DNA from: Thiomicrospira sp. | Lineage (GTDB): Bacteria; Pseudomonadota; Gammaproteobacteria; Thiomicrospirales; Thiomicrospiraceae | DNA: 64,000 bases | Assembly: GCF_014859555.1 (NCBI RefSeq) | Contig: NZ_JACUTY010000001.1 | Location: forward strand, 1-64,000 | Direction: 5' to 3' | In this document: positions 8,989 through 16,356 of the stretch, one piece after another | Layout of the letters: each line of letters opens with the position of its first letter | Position numbering within the stretch: the first letter of the stretch is position 1 | The notes under the pieces: generated by a model | Told to the model about the DNA's origin: nothing | The model's database searches: none | The model's input: the letters and a program-made list of their open reading frames with translations, nothing else | Program-made: the position numbers and the translations under genes

Positions 8989-9843
8989 GTGAGTCAGGCC
9001 AAACCGCGTTATTTAGAAACTTTGCACCAGGCCTGGGGCCAGTCCTTTGCGATGGATGAGGTGTTGTTTGAAGCCAAAACCGAGCACCAGCATTTAGTGA
9101 TTTTTCAGAATGCGCAATGGGGGCGGGTGATGGCATTGGACGGCATGATTCAAACCACTGAACGCGATGAATTTATTTATCACGAAATGCTGACACATGT
9201 GCCGATGTTTGCTCATCCAGAACCAAAATCAGTATTGATTATTGGCGGCGGCGATGGCGGGATTTTGCGTGAAGTCTTAAAACATCCGAGCGTCGAAGCC
9301 GTCAGCCAGGTTGAGATTGATGCTCAGGTAGTGGAGATGTGTAAAACTTACTTTCCTCAACATTCGGCTGGTGCGTATGATGATGCGCGTTTAAATCTGG
9401 TGATTGGTGACGGTGTCGCATTTGTTAACGAAACGAACCTGACGTTTGATGTGATTATTTCTGATTCAACCGATCCGGTTGGGCCGGGTGAAGTGTTATT
9501 TACTTCGCGATTTTATACAGGTATAAAACGTTGTTTAAATCCCGGTGGCGTATTTGTTGCGCAAAATGGGGTCAGCTTTTTGCAAACCGATGAAGTCTTA
9601 ACCTCGCAAAAGCGTTTATCACCCTTGTTTGAGCAGGTTGGGTTTTATAGCGCGGCGGTGCCGACTTATGTGGGTGGGATTATGACGTTTGCTTGGGCGT
9701 CACAGGTTTTAAAACCTAATGACTTAGCATTAAGTCAGCTGCAAACACGTTATCAGCAGGCGGGTTTTAAAACACGTTATTACAATCCGGCGATGCACCA
9801 GGCCTGCTTTGCCTTGCCGCAATATTTGTTGGATGCGCTTTAA
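8989..9843 (+). CDS. speE: Spermidine synthase
   Basis: 284 aa aminopropyltransferase that makes spermidine from putrescine and decarboxylated SAM. GTG is the start, immediately after the speD stop. Family features are [20 protein letters not shown], the Rossmann motif [22 protein letters not shown], and [18 protein letters not shown] with catalytic Asp. Two copies of the dispersed palindrome lie in the gene, one exact (HQAW, residues 13-16) and one with a mismatch at the C-terminus (HQAC). The stop is 7 nt from the stop of convergent bioA. Confidence 0.95.
   Translation: MSQAKPRYLETLHQAWGQSFAMDEVLFEAKTEHQHLVIFQNAQWGRVMALDGMIQTTERDEFIYHEMLTHVPMFAHPEPKSVLIIGGGDGGILREVLKHPSVEAVSQVEIDAQVVEMCKTYFPQHSAGAYDDARLNLVIGDGVAFVNETNLTFDVIISDSTDPVGPGEVLFTSRFYTGIKRCLNPGGVFVAQNGVSFLQTDEVLTSQKRLSPLFEQVGFYSAAVPTYVGGIMTFAWASQVLKPNDLALSQLQTRYQQAGFKTRYYNPAMHQACFALPQYLLDAL
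9027..9036. repeat. Iterated palindrome CCAGGCCTGG, copy near the start of speE
   Basis: Exact core, read in frame as HQAW at SpeE residues 13-16, before the conserved domain. A 9/10 copy (CCAGGCCTGC) occurs at 9798-9807 near the other end of the same gene. Confidence 0.9.
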
Positions 9844-9850
9844 GTCACGC

Positions 9851-11167
9851 CTAAACAAACTGATCGGTTAAGGCGGCCTCAGCAGAAGGTTGGTTGGACA
9901 ATACTTGCGACACAGCTTGGCTTATGCCCTGACTTAAAGCCTGTAAGTTGTCGGCTGAAATATTATAAGCCGGCATGGTGTAAACCAAGCGTCCGAAAGG
10001 TCTTAACCAAACACCGTTTTCAATCGCGGCCTGTTGGATTGCGTAACTCAAATCATCTCGAGTGAGTTCGATCACGCCAATACCACCCAATACGCGCACA
10101 TCTTTAACTTCTTGATACTGGTTTAAAGGCTCAAAAGCTTGGGTTAAGTGTGCGCTGATTTGATTAATCTGGCTTTGCCAGTCTTGACTTAATAGCAGTT
10201 GCAAACTCGCTAAGGCGATGCGACAGGCGAGCGGGTTGCCCATGAAAGTCGGGCCATGCATCAGCAAACCCGGGTTTTGCTGGCTAATGGTGTCGCTAAT
10301 GTGTTGGCTGCAAAGCATCGCTGCAAGGGTCATATAGCCACCAGTCAGGGCTTTGCCGATGCACATGATATCCGGCGAAATATCAGCCCATTCACAAGCA
10401 AACAATTTGCCGGTGCGCCCAAAGCCCGTCGCTATTTCATCCGCAATTAACAGCACATCGTATTGATCGCATAATTCACGTGCGCGTTTGAGGTATTCTG
10501 GGCGATAAAACCGCATGCCGCCCGCTCCTTGAACCAAAGGTTCCAAAATAAAAGCCGCTAGTTCATGGTGATGTTGTTCAAATAGGGTTTCAAGTGCTTG
10601 AATATCGTGTTGGTTTTCAACCACCAGGCCTGGTTGTGGTGCGGGTGCAAACAGGTTGGGCATTAAGTTGTCACTGAATAAGTGATGCATACCCTCAACT
10701 GGATCACAAACTGACATAGCGCCAAAGGTATCGCCATGGTAAGCGTGTTGCAAAGCAAGGAATCGATGCTTTTCAGGACGTTGACGACTTTTCCAGTATT
10801 GGAGCGAAACTTTAAGCGCAACTTCGACTGACACTGAACCCGAATCTGCAAAAAAAATTTTATCTAAGCCCGCGGGGCTGAGTTGAATTAATTTAGCGGC
10901 GAGTTGAATCGCCGGTTGGTGAGTGAGTCCGCCAAACATAATGTGAGACAAGGTTTGAATTTGATCAATCGCGGCTTGGTTAATGGTTGGATGATTGTAA
11001 CCATGAATACTCGACCACCAGGATGACATAGCATCTAGCAGATTACGTCCGTCTTTAAGGGTGATGAGACTGCCTTGCGCTGAAGCCACCTCAAGCTGTA
11101 AATGGCTCGAAGGGAGTTTGTTGTAAGGGTGCCAAATGTGTTGTTGATCGAAGATCTGTGGCTGCAT
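9851..11167 (-). CDS. bioA: Adenosylmethionine-8-amino-7-oxononanoate aminotransferase
   Basis: 438 aa PLP enzyme that makes DAPA in biotin synthesis, using SAM as amino donor. The start was set at the ATG at 11167 because MQPQIFDQQHIWHPYNKL matches the family N-terminus. The frame is open to a TTG at 11227. Seen motifs are LLDAMSSWWSSIHGYNHP, LIADEIATGFGRTG, the PLP-lysine CIGKALTGG and GPTFMGNP. No strong ribosome binding site or BirA operator was recognised upstream. It stands alone, converging on speE. Confidence 0.95.
   Translation of the reverse strand: MQPQIFDQQHIWHPYNKLPSSHLQLEVASAQGSLITLKDGRNLLDAMSSWWSSIHGYNHPTINQAAIDQIQTLSHIMFGGLTHQPAIQLAAKLIQLSPAGLDKIFFADSGSVSVEVALKVSLQYWKSRQRPEKHRFLALQHAYHGDTFGAMSVCDPVEGMHHLFSDNLMPNLFAPAPQPGLVVENQHDIQALETLFEQHHHELAAFILEPLVQGAGGMRFYRPEYLKRARELCDQYDVLLIADEIATGFGRTGKLFACEWADISPDIMCIGKALTGGYMTLAAMLCSQHISDTISQQNPGLLMHGPTFMGNPLACRIALASLQLLLSQDWQSQINQISAHLTQAFEPLNQYQEVKDVRVLGGIGVIELTRDDLSYAIQQAAIENGVWLRPFGRLVYTMPAYNISADNLQALSQGISQAVSQVLSNQPSAEAALTDQFV
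10624..10633. repeat. Iterated palindrome CCAGGCCTGG, copy in bioA
   Basis: Exact core within ACCACCAGGCCTGGTTGT, read on the minus strand as QPGLVV in a variable loop of BioA. It is the last exact copy before a roughly 33-kb stretch without one. Confidence 0.9.
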
Positions 11168-11282
11168 AAATTGTCTAATCTTGTCTGTAAAATCGTAAAG
11201 AATCGCATACCAAACGCCGAAAATCAAACAGTGCTGGGTTTTAAATTAGGTAACAAATTCTAGATTTAATGTATAAATCTGG

Positions 11283-11310
11283 TTGACAGGGTGTTTTTTA
11301 TCGGTAAAAT
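11283..11310 (+). promoter_or_regulatory. Sigma-70 promoter of the tRNA-tufB operon
   Basis: TTGACA at 11283-11288 and TAAAAT at 11305-11310 with a 16-bp spacer. The -10 box ends 14 bp before the first base of tRNA-Tyr, which fits transcription of a short-leader tRNA precursor. Confidence 0.75.
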
Positions 11311-11323
11311 ACGCCGCACATTT

Positions 11324-11408
11324 GGAGGGTTTCCCGAGCGGCCAAAGGGGGCAGACTGTAAATCTGCTGGCTCAGCCTTCGGTGGTTCGAATCCACCACC
11401 CTCCACCA
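11324..11408 (+). tRNA. tRNA-Tyr (GTA)
   Basis: 85 nt including an encoded CCA. Acceptor GGAGGGT pairs with ACCCTCC. The anticodon stem GCAGA/TCTGC encloses CTGTAAA with anticodon GTA at 11358-11360. It has a long variable arm as expected for tRNA-Tyr, and a T-arm GGTGG/CCACC around TTCGAAT. Confidence 0.95.
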
Positions 11409-11413
11409 AATTC

Positions 11414-11488
11414 GCGGGTGTCGTATAGTGGTTATTACCTCGGCCTTCCAAGCCGATGACGTGAGTTCGATTCTCATCACCCGCTCCA
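11414..11488 (+). tRNA. tRNA-Gly (TCC)
   Basis: 75 nt with encoded CCA. Acceptor GCGGGTG pairs with CACCCGC. The anticodon loop CTTCCAA, flanked by CGGC/GCCG, gives TCC. It begins 5 nt after tRNA-Tyr, so the three tRNAs are clearly cut from one precursor. Confidence 0.95.
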
Positions 11489-11497
11489 ATGTCTAAT

Positions 11498-11573
11498 GCT
11501 CTCATAGCTCAGTCGGTAGAGCGCTTCCATGGTAAGGAAGAGGTCTCCAGTTCGATTCTGGATGAGAGCTCCA
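11498..11573 (+). tRNA. tRNA-Thr (GGT)
   Basis: 76 nt with encoded CCA. Acceptor GCTCTCA pairs with TGAGAGC. The anticodon stem CTTCC/GGAAG encloses ATGGTAA, anticodon GGT. The order Tyr-Gly-Thr-tuf matches the conserved proteobacterial tufB operon. tufB starts 53 nt downstream. Confidence 0.95.
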
Positions 11574-11626
11574 TTTTATGGCTGGTTAGCCCAGTCTAAT
11601 GTAATTATGCTAAACGGGGTTTCGTC

Positions 11627-12817
11627 ATGGCAAAAGCTAAGTTTGAACGTAACAAGCCACATGTAAACGTAGGCACGATTGGTCACGTTGACCATGGTAA
11701 AACTACATTGACTGCGGCGCTAACCATTGTGCAAGGTAAGAAGTTTGGTGGCGAATCAAGAGGTTACGACCAGATTGATAACGCACCAGAAGAAAAAGCA
11801 CGTGGTATTACCATCTCTACATCCCATGTAGAGTATGAGTCAGAAACTCGTCACTACGCACACGTAGACTGCCCAGGTCACGCCGACTATGTAAAAAACA
11901 TGATCACCGGTGCGGCGCAGATGGATGGTGCGATTCTAGTATGTTCTGCTGCTGACGGCCCCATGCCACAAACACGTGAGCATATCTTGTTATCACGTCA
12001 AGTTGGTGTGCCTTTCATTGTTGTGTTCCTAAACAAAGCGGACATGGTTGATGACGAAGAATTGATGGAATTGGTAGAGATGGAAGTTCGTGAACTTCTA
12101 TCAGACTACGACTTCCCGGGTGACGACACACCAGTAATCAAAGGTTCAGCACTAAAAGCAATTGAAGGCGATACATCAGACATTGGTGTGCCAGCGATTG
12201 AAAGACTAGTAGCCGCCCTAGACGAATACATCCCAACGCCAATGCGTGAAACAGATAAGCCATTCCTAATGCCAGTAGAAGACGTATTCTCTATCCAAGG
12301 TCGTGGAACGGTTGTAACCGGACGTATTGAAACCGGTATTGTTAAGGTTGGTGAAGAAATCGAAATCGTAGGTATTCGTGACACACAAAAAACAACCGTT
12401 ACCGGCGTAGAAATGTTCCGTAAGTTACTAGACCAAGGTGAAGCGGGCGATAACGTGGGTGTACTACTACGTGGTACCAAGCGTGAAGACGTTGAACGTG
12501 GTCAAGTACTAAGTCACCCTGGCAAAATTACACCACACACCCAGTTTGAAGGTGAAGTGTACGTATTGTCAAAAGAAGAAGGTGGACGTCACACTCCATT
12601 CTTCAATGGCTACCGTCCACAGTTCTACTTCCGTACAACCGATATTACGGGTGCATGTGAATTACCATCAGGTGTCGAAATGGTAATGCCAGGTGATAAC
12701 ATTCAGATGACAATCACCTTAATCAACCCGATCGCGATGGACGAAGGTTTGCGTTTCGCGATCCGTGAAGGTGGTCGTACAGTTGGTGCGGGTGTCGTTT
12801 CTAAAATCTTGAAATAA
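11627..12817 (+). CDS. tufB: Elongation factor Tu, copy 1 (tRNA-linked)
   Basis: 396 aa GTPase that brings aminoacyl-tRNA to the ribosome. G-motifs are GHVDHGKT (residues 19-26), [13 protein letters not shown] and FLNKADM. The beta-barrel domains end in [10 protein letters not shown]. The coding sequence appears identical at every base I compared with the copy at 27885. Identity stops within about ten bases after the stop codon and just before the ATG. Leucine is often CTA here, unlike neighbouring genes, which prefer TTA, TTG and CTT. Confidence 0.98.
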   Translation: MAKAKFERNKPHVNVGTIGHVDHGKTTLTAALTIVQGKKFGGESRGYDQIDNAPEEKARGITISTSHVEYESETRHYAHVDCPGHADYVKNMITGAAQMDGAILVCSAADGPMPQTREHILLSRQVGVPFIVVFLNKADMVDDEELMELVEMEVRELLSDYDFPGDDTPVIKGSALKAIEGDTSDIGVPAIERLVAALDEYIPTPMRETDKPFLMPVEDVFSIQGRGTVVTGRIETGIVKVGEEIEIVGIRDTQKTTVTGVEMFRKLLDQGEAGDNVGVLLRGTKREDVERGQVLSHPGKITPHTQFEGEVYVLSKEEGGRHTPFFNGYRPQFYFRTTDITGACELPSGVEMVMPGDNIQMTITLINPIAMDEGLRFAIREGGRTVGAGVVSKILK

Positions 12818-12836
12818 TCAAGATCTTGCAAAAAAC

Positions 12837-12864
12837 AAAGGGGGCTGGTATAGTCCCCTTTTTT
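12837..12864 (+). terminator. Hairpin with T-run after tufB
   Basis: AAAGGGG (12837-12843) pairs with CCCCTTT (12855-12861) and TTT follows. tRNA-Trp starts 8 nt further on, so this either terminates partly or serves as a processing site between tufB and the tRNA. Confidence 0.6.
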
Positions 12865-12871
12865 AACTCAC

Positions 12872-12948
12872 AGGGGTGTAGCTCCAATTGGTAGAGCTGC
12901 GGATTCCAAATCCGAAGGTTGGGAGTTCGAATCTCTCCACCCCTGCCA
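12872..12948 (+). tRNA. tRNA-Trp (CCA)
   Basis: 77 nt with encoded CCA. Acceptor AGGGGTG pairs with CACCCCT, discriminator G. The anticodon loop TTCCAAA gives CCA. The first anticodon-stem pair (27-43) reads G opposite A, a mismatch, while the other four pairs are intact. The tufB-tRNA-Trp-secE-nusG order is conserved in many proteobacteria. Confidence 0.94.
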
Positions 12949-12956
12949 TATTCTTA

Positions 12957-12990
12957 ACGGTCTACGTCATAGGATGTGGATCGTTTTTTT
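12957..12990 (+). terminator. Terminator between tRNA-Trp and secE
   Basis: A 12-bp stem with three G-U pairs (12957-12968 with 12973-12984) closes an ATAG loop and is followed by TTTTTT. secE begins only 18 nt later. Transcription of secE-nusG therefore needs readthrough or a start in or near the tRNA, and no convincing promoter was found in the gap. Confidence 0.65.
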
Positions 12991-13007
12991 AATTATATCG
13001 ACATAGT

Positions 13008-13391
13008 ATGAATAAGAAATCAGAAGTACAAGAATCTAGAAGTATGATGGACACGGTCAAGATGTTCCTGTCGATTGCCATTTTGTTAGGTTCTGTTGTG
13101 GCTTACTATACGTTTGCCGAATGGCATGCAGTTGCGCGTATTTTAGTCGTATTGTTTGGTGTAGTGCTTGCGAGCTATGTACTTTACAAGACAGCGCTTG
13201 GTGCAAGTTGGTTTAGATATTTAGTTCATACCAAAAAAGAAGTTCGCCAAGTTGTTTGGCCTACCCGAAAAGAAACGGCCCAGACCACTTTGATAGTTGT
13301 AATTGCCGTCATTATTGTCGGGATTTTTCTCTGGTTAATTGATATGTTTTTCTTGTGGGCGGTTAAGTTGCTGACAGGACAGGGAGGCTAA
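13008..13391 (+). CDS. secE: Preprotein translocase subunit SecE
   Basis: 127 aa with three membrane helices, near residues 18-34, 42-58 and 91-113, the longer gammaproteobacterial form. The conserved cytoplasmic segment [22 protein letters not shown] precedes the last helix and contacts SecY. The ATG at 13008 has only a weak ribosome binding site. An ATG at 13047 is an alternative start. The stop lies 2 nt before the nusG start. Confidence 0.94.
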   Translation: MNKKSEVQESRSMMDTVKMFLSIAILLGSVVAYYTFAEWHAVARILVVLFGVVLASYVLYKTALGASWFRYLVHTKKEVRQVVWPTRKETAQTTLIVVIAVIIVGIFLWLIDMFFLWAVKLLTGQGG

Positions 13392-13392
13392 T

Positions 13393-13926
13393 GTGGCGAA
13401 AAGATGGTATGTAGTACACGCTTATTCTGGTTATGAGAATAAAGTTAAGACAGCGATGCTTGAGTATATTGAGCGTGCTGGGCTGGAAAATGATTTCGGA
13501 CGTATTTTGGTGCCTTCTGAGGAAGTAGTTGAGATTCGCGATGGGAAAAAAAGAACCAGTGAACGCAAGTTTTTTCCGGGTTATGTTCTAGTTGAGATGG
13601 AAATGAATGAAGCCACGTGGCACTTGGTTAAAAGTGTGCCGCAGGTTATGGGTTTCATTGGCGGGACAAGTGATCGCCCTGCTCCAATCACCCAGAAAGA
13701 AGTAGATCGTATTTTGCAACGTGTTGAAGAAAATGTTGATAAGCCGCGTCCGAAAGTTATTTACGAGCCTGGTGAAATGGTGCGAGTAACGGATGGCCCA
13801 TTTACCGACTTTGAAGCGGTGGTGGAAGGCGTTGATTACGATAAAAATAGATTACAAGTATCAGTGCTGATTTTTGGGCGTTCAACTCCAGTTGAGTTAG
13901 AGTTTGCCCAAGTCGTCAAAAGCTGA
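13393..13926 (+). CDS. nusG: Transcription termination/antitermination factor NusG
   Basis: 177 aa. The N-terminal RNA-polymerase-binding domain starts [16 protein letters not shown] and has [11 protein letters not shown]. The KOW domain near residues 125-155 has [23 protein letters not shown]. It links RNA polymerase to Rho and to ribosomal S10. GTG is the start codon, with AGGGAGG at 13381-13387 as ribosome binding site. An out-of-frame ATG at 13391 precedes it. Confidence 0.97.
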   Translation: MAKRWYVVHAYSGYENKVKTAMLEYIERAGLENDFGRILVPSEEVVEIRDGKKRTSERKFFPGYVLVEMEMNEATWHLVKSVPQVMGFIGGTSDRPAPITQKEVDRILQRVEENVDKPRPKVIYEPGEMVRVTDGPFTDFEAVVEGVDYDKNRLQVSVLIFGRSTPVELEFAQVVKS

Positions 13927-13934
13927 TTTTATTA

Positions 13935-13970
13935 ACGGGGAGCCTTATGGCGCTATCACCCACAAGGAGT
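13935..13970 (+). promoter_or_regulatory. L1 ribosomal-protein leader (L1-binding site before rplK)
   Basis: The segment CGGGGAGCCTTATGGCGCT followed by ATCACCC (13937-13961) closely matches the L1-binding mRNA mimic known upstream of rplKA in enterobacteria. Excess L1 binds it and represses its own operon. It sits directly before the rplK ribosome binding site (AGGAG at 13965-13969). Confidence 0.75.
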
Positions 13971-13975
13971 AGAAG

Positions 13976-14404
13976 ATGGCTAAGAAAATTGCAGCCTATA
14001 TAAAATTGCAAATCCCGGCAGGGAGCGCAAACCCAAGTCCACCCGTTGGCCCAGCATTAGGTCAGCGCGGCGTAAACATTATGGAGTTCTGTAAGGCATT
14101 TAATGCGCAAACGCAAAGTGTTGAAAAGGGATTGCCATTGCCTGTTGTTATCACTGTTTACAGTGATAAAAGCTTCACATTTATTACCAAGACTCCACCA
14201 GCGGCTATTTTGTTAAAAAAAGCGGCTGGAATCCAGAAGGGTAGTCCTATTCCTAACCTAAATAAGGTTGGTAAAGTGACACGTGCTCAGTTGGAAGAAA
14301 TCGCTACGACCAAAATGGCGGATTTAAATGCCAATGATTTGGAAACAGCAGTCAAGATTATTGCGGGCTCTGCTCGTAGTATGGGTCTAACGGTCGAGGA
14401 GTAA
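13976..14404 (+). CDS. rplK: 50S ribosomal protein L11
   Basis: 142 aa. The N-terminal [41 protein letters not shown] is the conserved L11 domain that contacts release factors and RelA. The C-terminal half binds the GTPase-centre rRNA. First gene of the rplK-rplA pair behind the L1-type leader. Confidence 0.98.
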   Translation: MAKKIAAYIKLQIPAGSANPSPPVGPALGQRGVNIMEFCKAFNAQTQSVEKGLPLPVVITVYSDKSFTFITKTPPAAILLKKAAGIQKGSPIPNLNKVGKVTRAQLEEIATTKMADLNANDLETAVKIIAGSARSMGLTVEE

Positions 14405-14408
14405 GAAG

Positions 14409-15101
14409 ATGGCAAAGCTAACGAAAAAACAAAAAATGGTTGCTGAGCGTCTAAATAAAGACTCTTCATATGACATTATTGCAGCCTTGGATTTGGTAAA
14501 AGAATTTGCAGGTTCAACAAAGTTTGATGAGACTGTGGATGTCGCTGTTAAATTAGGTGTTGATCCGCGTAAGTCAGACCAGGTTGTGCGTGGTGCTACG
14601 GTTCTTCCTAATGGTTTGGGTAAGACTATCCGTGTAGCTGTGTTTACGGGTGAAGCAAACCAAGCGGCCGCAAAAGAAGCGGGTGCTGATTTTGTTGGTA
14701 TGGAAGAGCTTGCTGATGAAATTAAAAAAGGCATGATGGATTTTGATGTGGTTATTGCTAGCCCAGACGCGATGCGTGTTGTGGGTATGTTAGGTCAGGT
14801 TCTTGGTCCGCGTGGTTTAATGCCAAACCCTAAAACTGGCACAGTTACGCCGGATGTTGTGGGCGCTATTAATAATGCTAAAGCAGGCCAGGTTCGCTAC
14901 CGTGTTGATAAAGCCGGTATTATCCACGCTCCGATTGGCAAAGCTTCATTTGACGCACAGAAGTTAAGAGAAAATCTTGCCGCCTTGATGGAAGACTTAA
15001 ATAAAGCTAAGCCTTCTGCTGCAAAAGGTGTGTTTATGAAAAAGGTAACTGTATCTAGTACGATGGGCCCAAGTGTCCTAGTGGATCAGTCAACGATTTA
15101 A
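14409..15101 (+). CDS. rplA: 50S ribosomal protein L1
   Basis: 230 aa. It forms the L1 stalk that assists release of deacylated tRNA, and probably represses rplKA by binding the leader at 13935-13970. Conserved parts are the N-terminal KYDII-like region, [11 protein letters not shown] and the [15 protein letters not shown] loop. It starts 4 nt after rplK. An L10-type leader follows. Confidence 0.98.
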   Translation: MAKLTKKQKMVAERLNKDSSYDIIAALDLVKEFAGSTKFDETVDVAVKLGVDPRKSDQVVRGATVLPNGLGKTIRVAVFTGEANQAAAKEAGADFVGMEELADEIKKGMMDFDVVIASPDAMRVVGMLGQVLGPRGLMPNPKTGTVTPDVVGAINNAKAGQVRYRVDKAGIIHAPIGKASFDAQKLRENLAALMEDLNKAKPSAAKGVFMKKVTVSSTMGPSVLVDQSTI

Positions 15102-15120
15102 TCTATCTGAAAAGATGGAT

Positions 15121-15255
15121 TTGCGAATTGGGTCTCCAAAATTGTGAGTGCCCATCGCAGACCGTAGGTGGCGACTTAATGAGGAGCCTTAATTTCATCT
15201 GAGGCCTACGTAGATGAGTGGTTTGATCAGGGAGCTGATTAAACTGTTAGGAGGT
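15121..15255 (+). promoter_or_regulatory. L10 ribosomal-protein leader with kink-turn and SD-proximal hairpin
   Basis: CATC (15153-15156)/GATG (15213-15216) and CGTAGG (15163-15168)/CCTACG (15205-15210) form two helices separated by an asymmetric internal loop. This is the kink-turn pattern recognised by the L10(L12)4 complex. A second hairpin, GTTTGATCAG (15221-15230) with CTGATTAAAC (15235-15244), ends 4 nt before the AGGAGG ribosome binding site of rplJ (15249-15254), well placed to mask translation. This fills the 158-nt gap between rplA and rplJ. Confidence 0.8.
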
Positions 15256-15259
15256 TAGA

Positions 15260-15754
15260 ATGGCACTTAAACTCGAAGATAAAAAGCTAGTCGTTGAGGA
15301 GGTCTCTGCCATTGTAGAGAAGTCTGTTTCGATCGTGGTAGCTGAATATCGTGGGTTGACTGTGGAGCAGATGACCGATCTTCGCGCTAAAGCACGTGAT
15401 GCTGATGTAGTAATCCGTGTTGTTAAAAATACTTTGGCACGCAAAGCTTTGCAAGGTTCGCCTTTTGAAGATATGCAGTCTGACTTAGTAGGACCTGTTG
15501 TATTGGTATTCTCTACTAGTGAATTGTCAGCCGCAGCTCGTGTAGCTAAAGATTTTAAAAAGGGCAATGAAGCATTGGTTGTTAAGTCGCTATCTATTGG
15601 TTCAGGCGTTATGGACGCTAGCCAACTTGATGCAATTGCTGCACTACCGACTTACGAAGAAGCATTGGGCAAGTTGATGTATGTAATGAAGGCACCTGTC
15701 GAGAAGTTGGCGCGTACTCTTGCAGCATACAAAGAAGCCAAAGAAGCGGCGTAA
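15260..15754 (+). CDS. rplJ: 50S ribosomal protein L10
   Basis: 164 aa. It anchors the L7/L12 dimers to the GTPase centre and is the likely repressor acting on its leader. The N-terminal domain has EVSAIVEKSVSIVVAEYRGLTVEQMTDLR and the VVKNTLARKAL rRNA-binding segment. The C-terminal helix binds L7/L12. Confidence 0.97.
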   Translation: MALKLEDKKLVVEEVSAIVEKSVSIVVAEYRGLTVEQMTDLRAKARDADVVIRVVKNTLARKALQGSPFEDMQSDLVGPVVLVFSTSELSAAARVAKDFKKGNEALVVKSLSIGSGVMDASQLDAIAALPTYEEALGKLMYVMKAPVEKLARTLAAYKEAKEAA

Positions 15755-15802
15755 TATTTTTAGTTATTACGACAAGCAAATTCAATTTTAGGAGATTTTC
15801 AA

Positions 15803-16174
15803 ATGGCCGTATCACAGAATGATATTTTAGAAGCAGTTGCTAACATGACTGTAATGGAAGTTGTTGAATTGATTTCAGCAATGGAAGAGAAGTTTGGCGT
15901 TTCTGCTGCTGCAATGGTTTCAGCTGGTCCAGCGGCTTCTGCAGATGCAGGCGCTGAAGCACAAACTGAATTCAACGTAGTGCTAACAAGCGCTGGTAGC
16001 AACAAAGTTGGTGCTATCAAAGCAGTTCGTGGTATTACCGGTCTTGGCTTGAAAGAAGCAAAAGAAGCGGTTGAATCTGCACCTACTGTTTTAAAAGAAG
16101 GTGTATCGAAAGAAGAAGCTGAAGAGATTAAGAAGCAAATTGAAGAAGCTGGTGCACAAGCTGAAATCAAGTAA
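15803..16174 (+). CDS. rplL: 50S ribosomal protein L7/L12
   Basis: 123 aa acidic stalk protein. The N-terminal dimerisation helices ([17 protein letters not shown]) are followed by an Ala-rich hinge and the C-terminal factor-binding domain [33 protein letters not shown] is a strong ribosome binding site, in keeping with the multiple copies per ribosome. Confidence 0.98.
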   Translation: MAVSQNDILEAVANMTVMEVVELISAMEEKFGVSAAAMVSAGPAASADAGAEAQTEFNVVLTSAGSNKVGAIKAVRGITGLGLKEAKEAVESAPTVLKEGVSKEEAEEIKKQIEEAGAQAEIK

Positions 16175-16211
16175 TCTTCCGCTTTTAACTGCGTAAAAAG
16201 CAGTATGAATT

Positions 16212-16240
16212 GGCTGACACTTAGGTGTCGGCCTTTTCTT
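16212..16240 (+). terminator. Attenuator hairpin between rplL and rpoB
   Basis: GGCTGACAC (16212-16220) and GTGTCGGCC (16225-16233) pair over 9 positions with one T-G, loop TTAG, then TTTTCTT. The location matches the partial terminator that lowers rpoBC relative to rplJL in E. coli. Two smaller hairpins lie in the remaining leader before rpoB (around 16271-16284 and 16303-16322). Confidence 0.7.
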
Positions 16241-16356
16241 GTTTAAGGTAGTGTGTAAAAGTGTGATATTCAGTGAGGACTGATACTACAGTTTTATACA
16301 TTTAAATAGAAATCTCTATTTATCATTTATGACTTGTTCTTTTGCCGAGGTACTCA

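Noticed and set aside
9851..11227. Longer bioA from a TTG at 11227, and a BirA operator upstream
   Set aside because: The extra 20 residues do not resemble BioA N-termini, and no inverted TTGTAAAC-type operator was found.
11266..11505. Two minus-strand frames covering the tRNA-Tyr/Gly genes
   Set aside because: They are antisense to well-formed tRNAs with encoded CCA ends and have no independent coding evidence.
12106..12480. 124-aa minus-strand frame inside tufB, repeated at 28364-28738 in tufA
   Set aside because: It is repeated only because the tuf genes are identical. It is Ser/Pro-rich, as expected for an antisense shadow of a conserved gene.
15799..16170. 123-aa minus-strand frame opposite rplL
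   Set aside because: Almost exact antisense of L7/L12. Its composition mirrors the Ala/Glu-rich codons of rplL.
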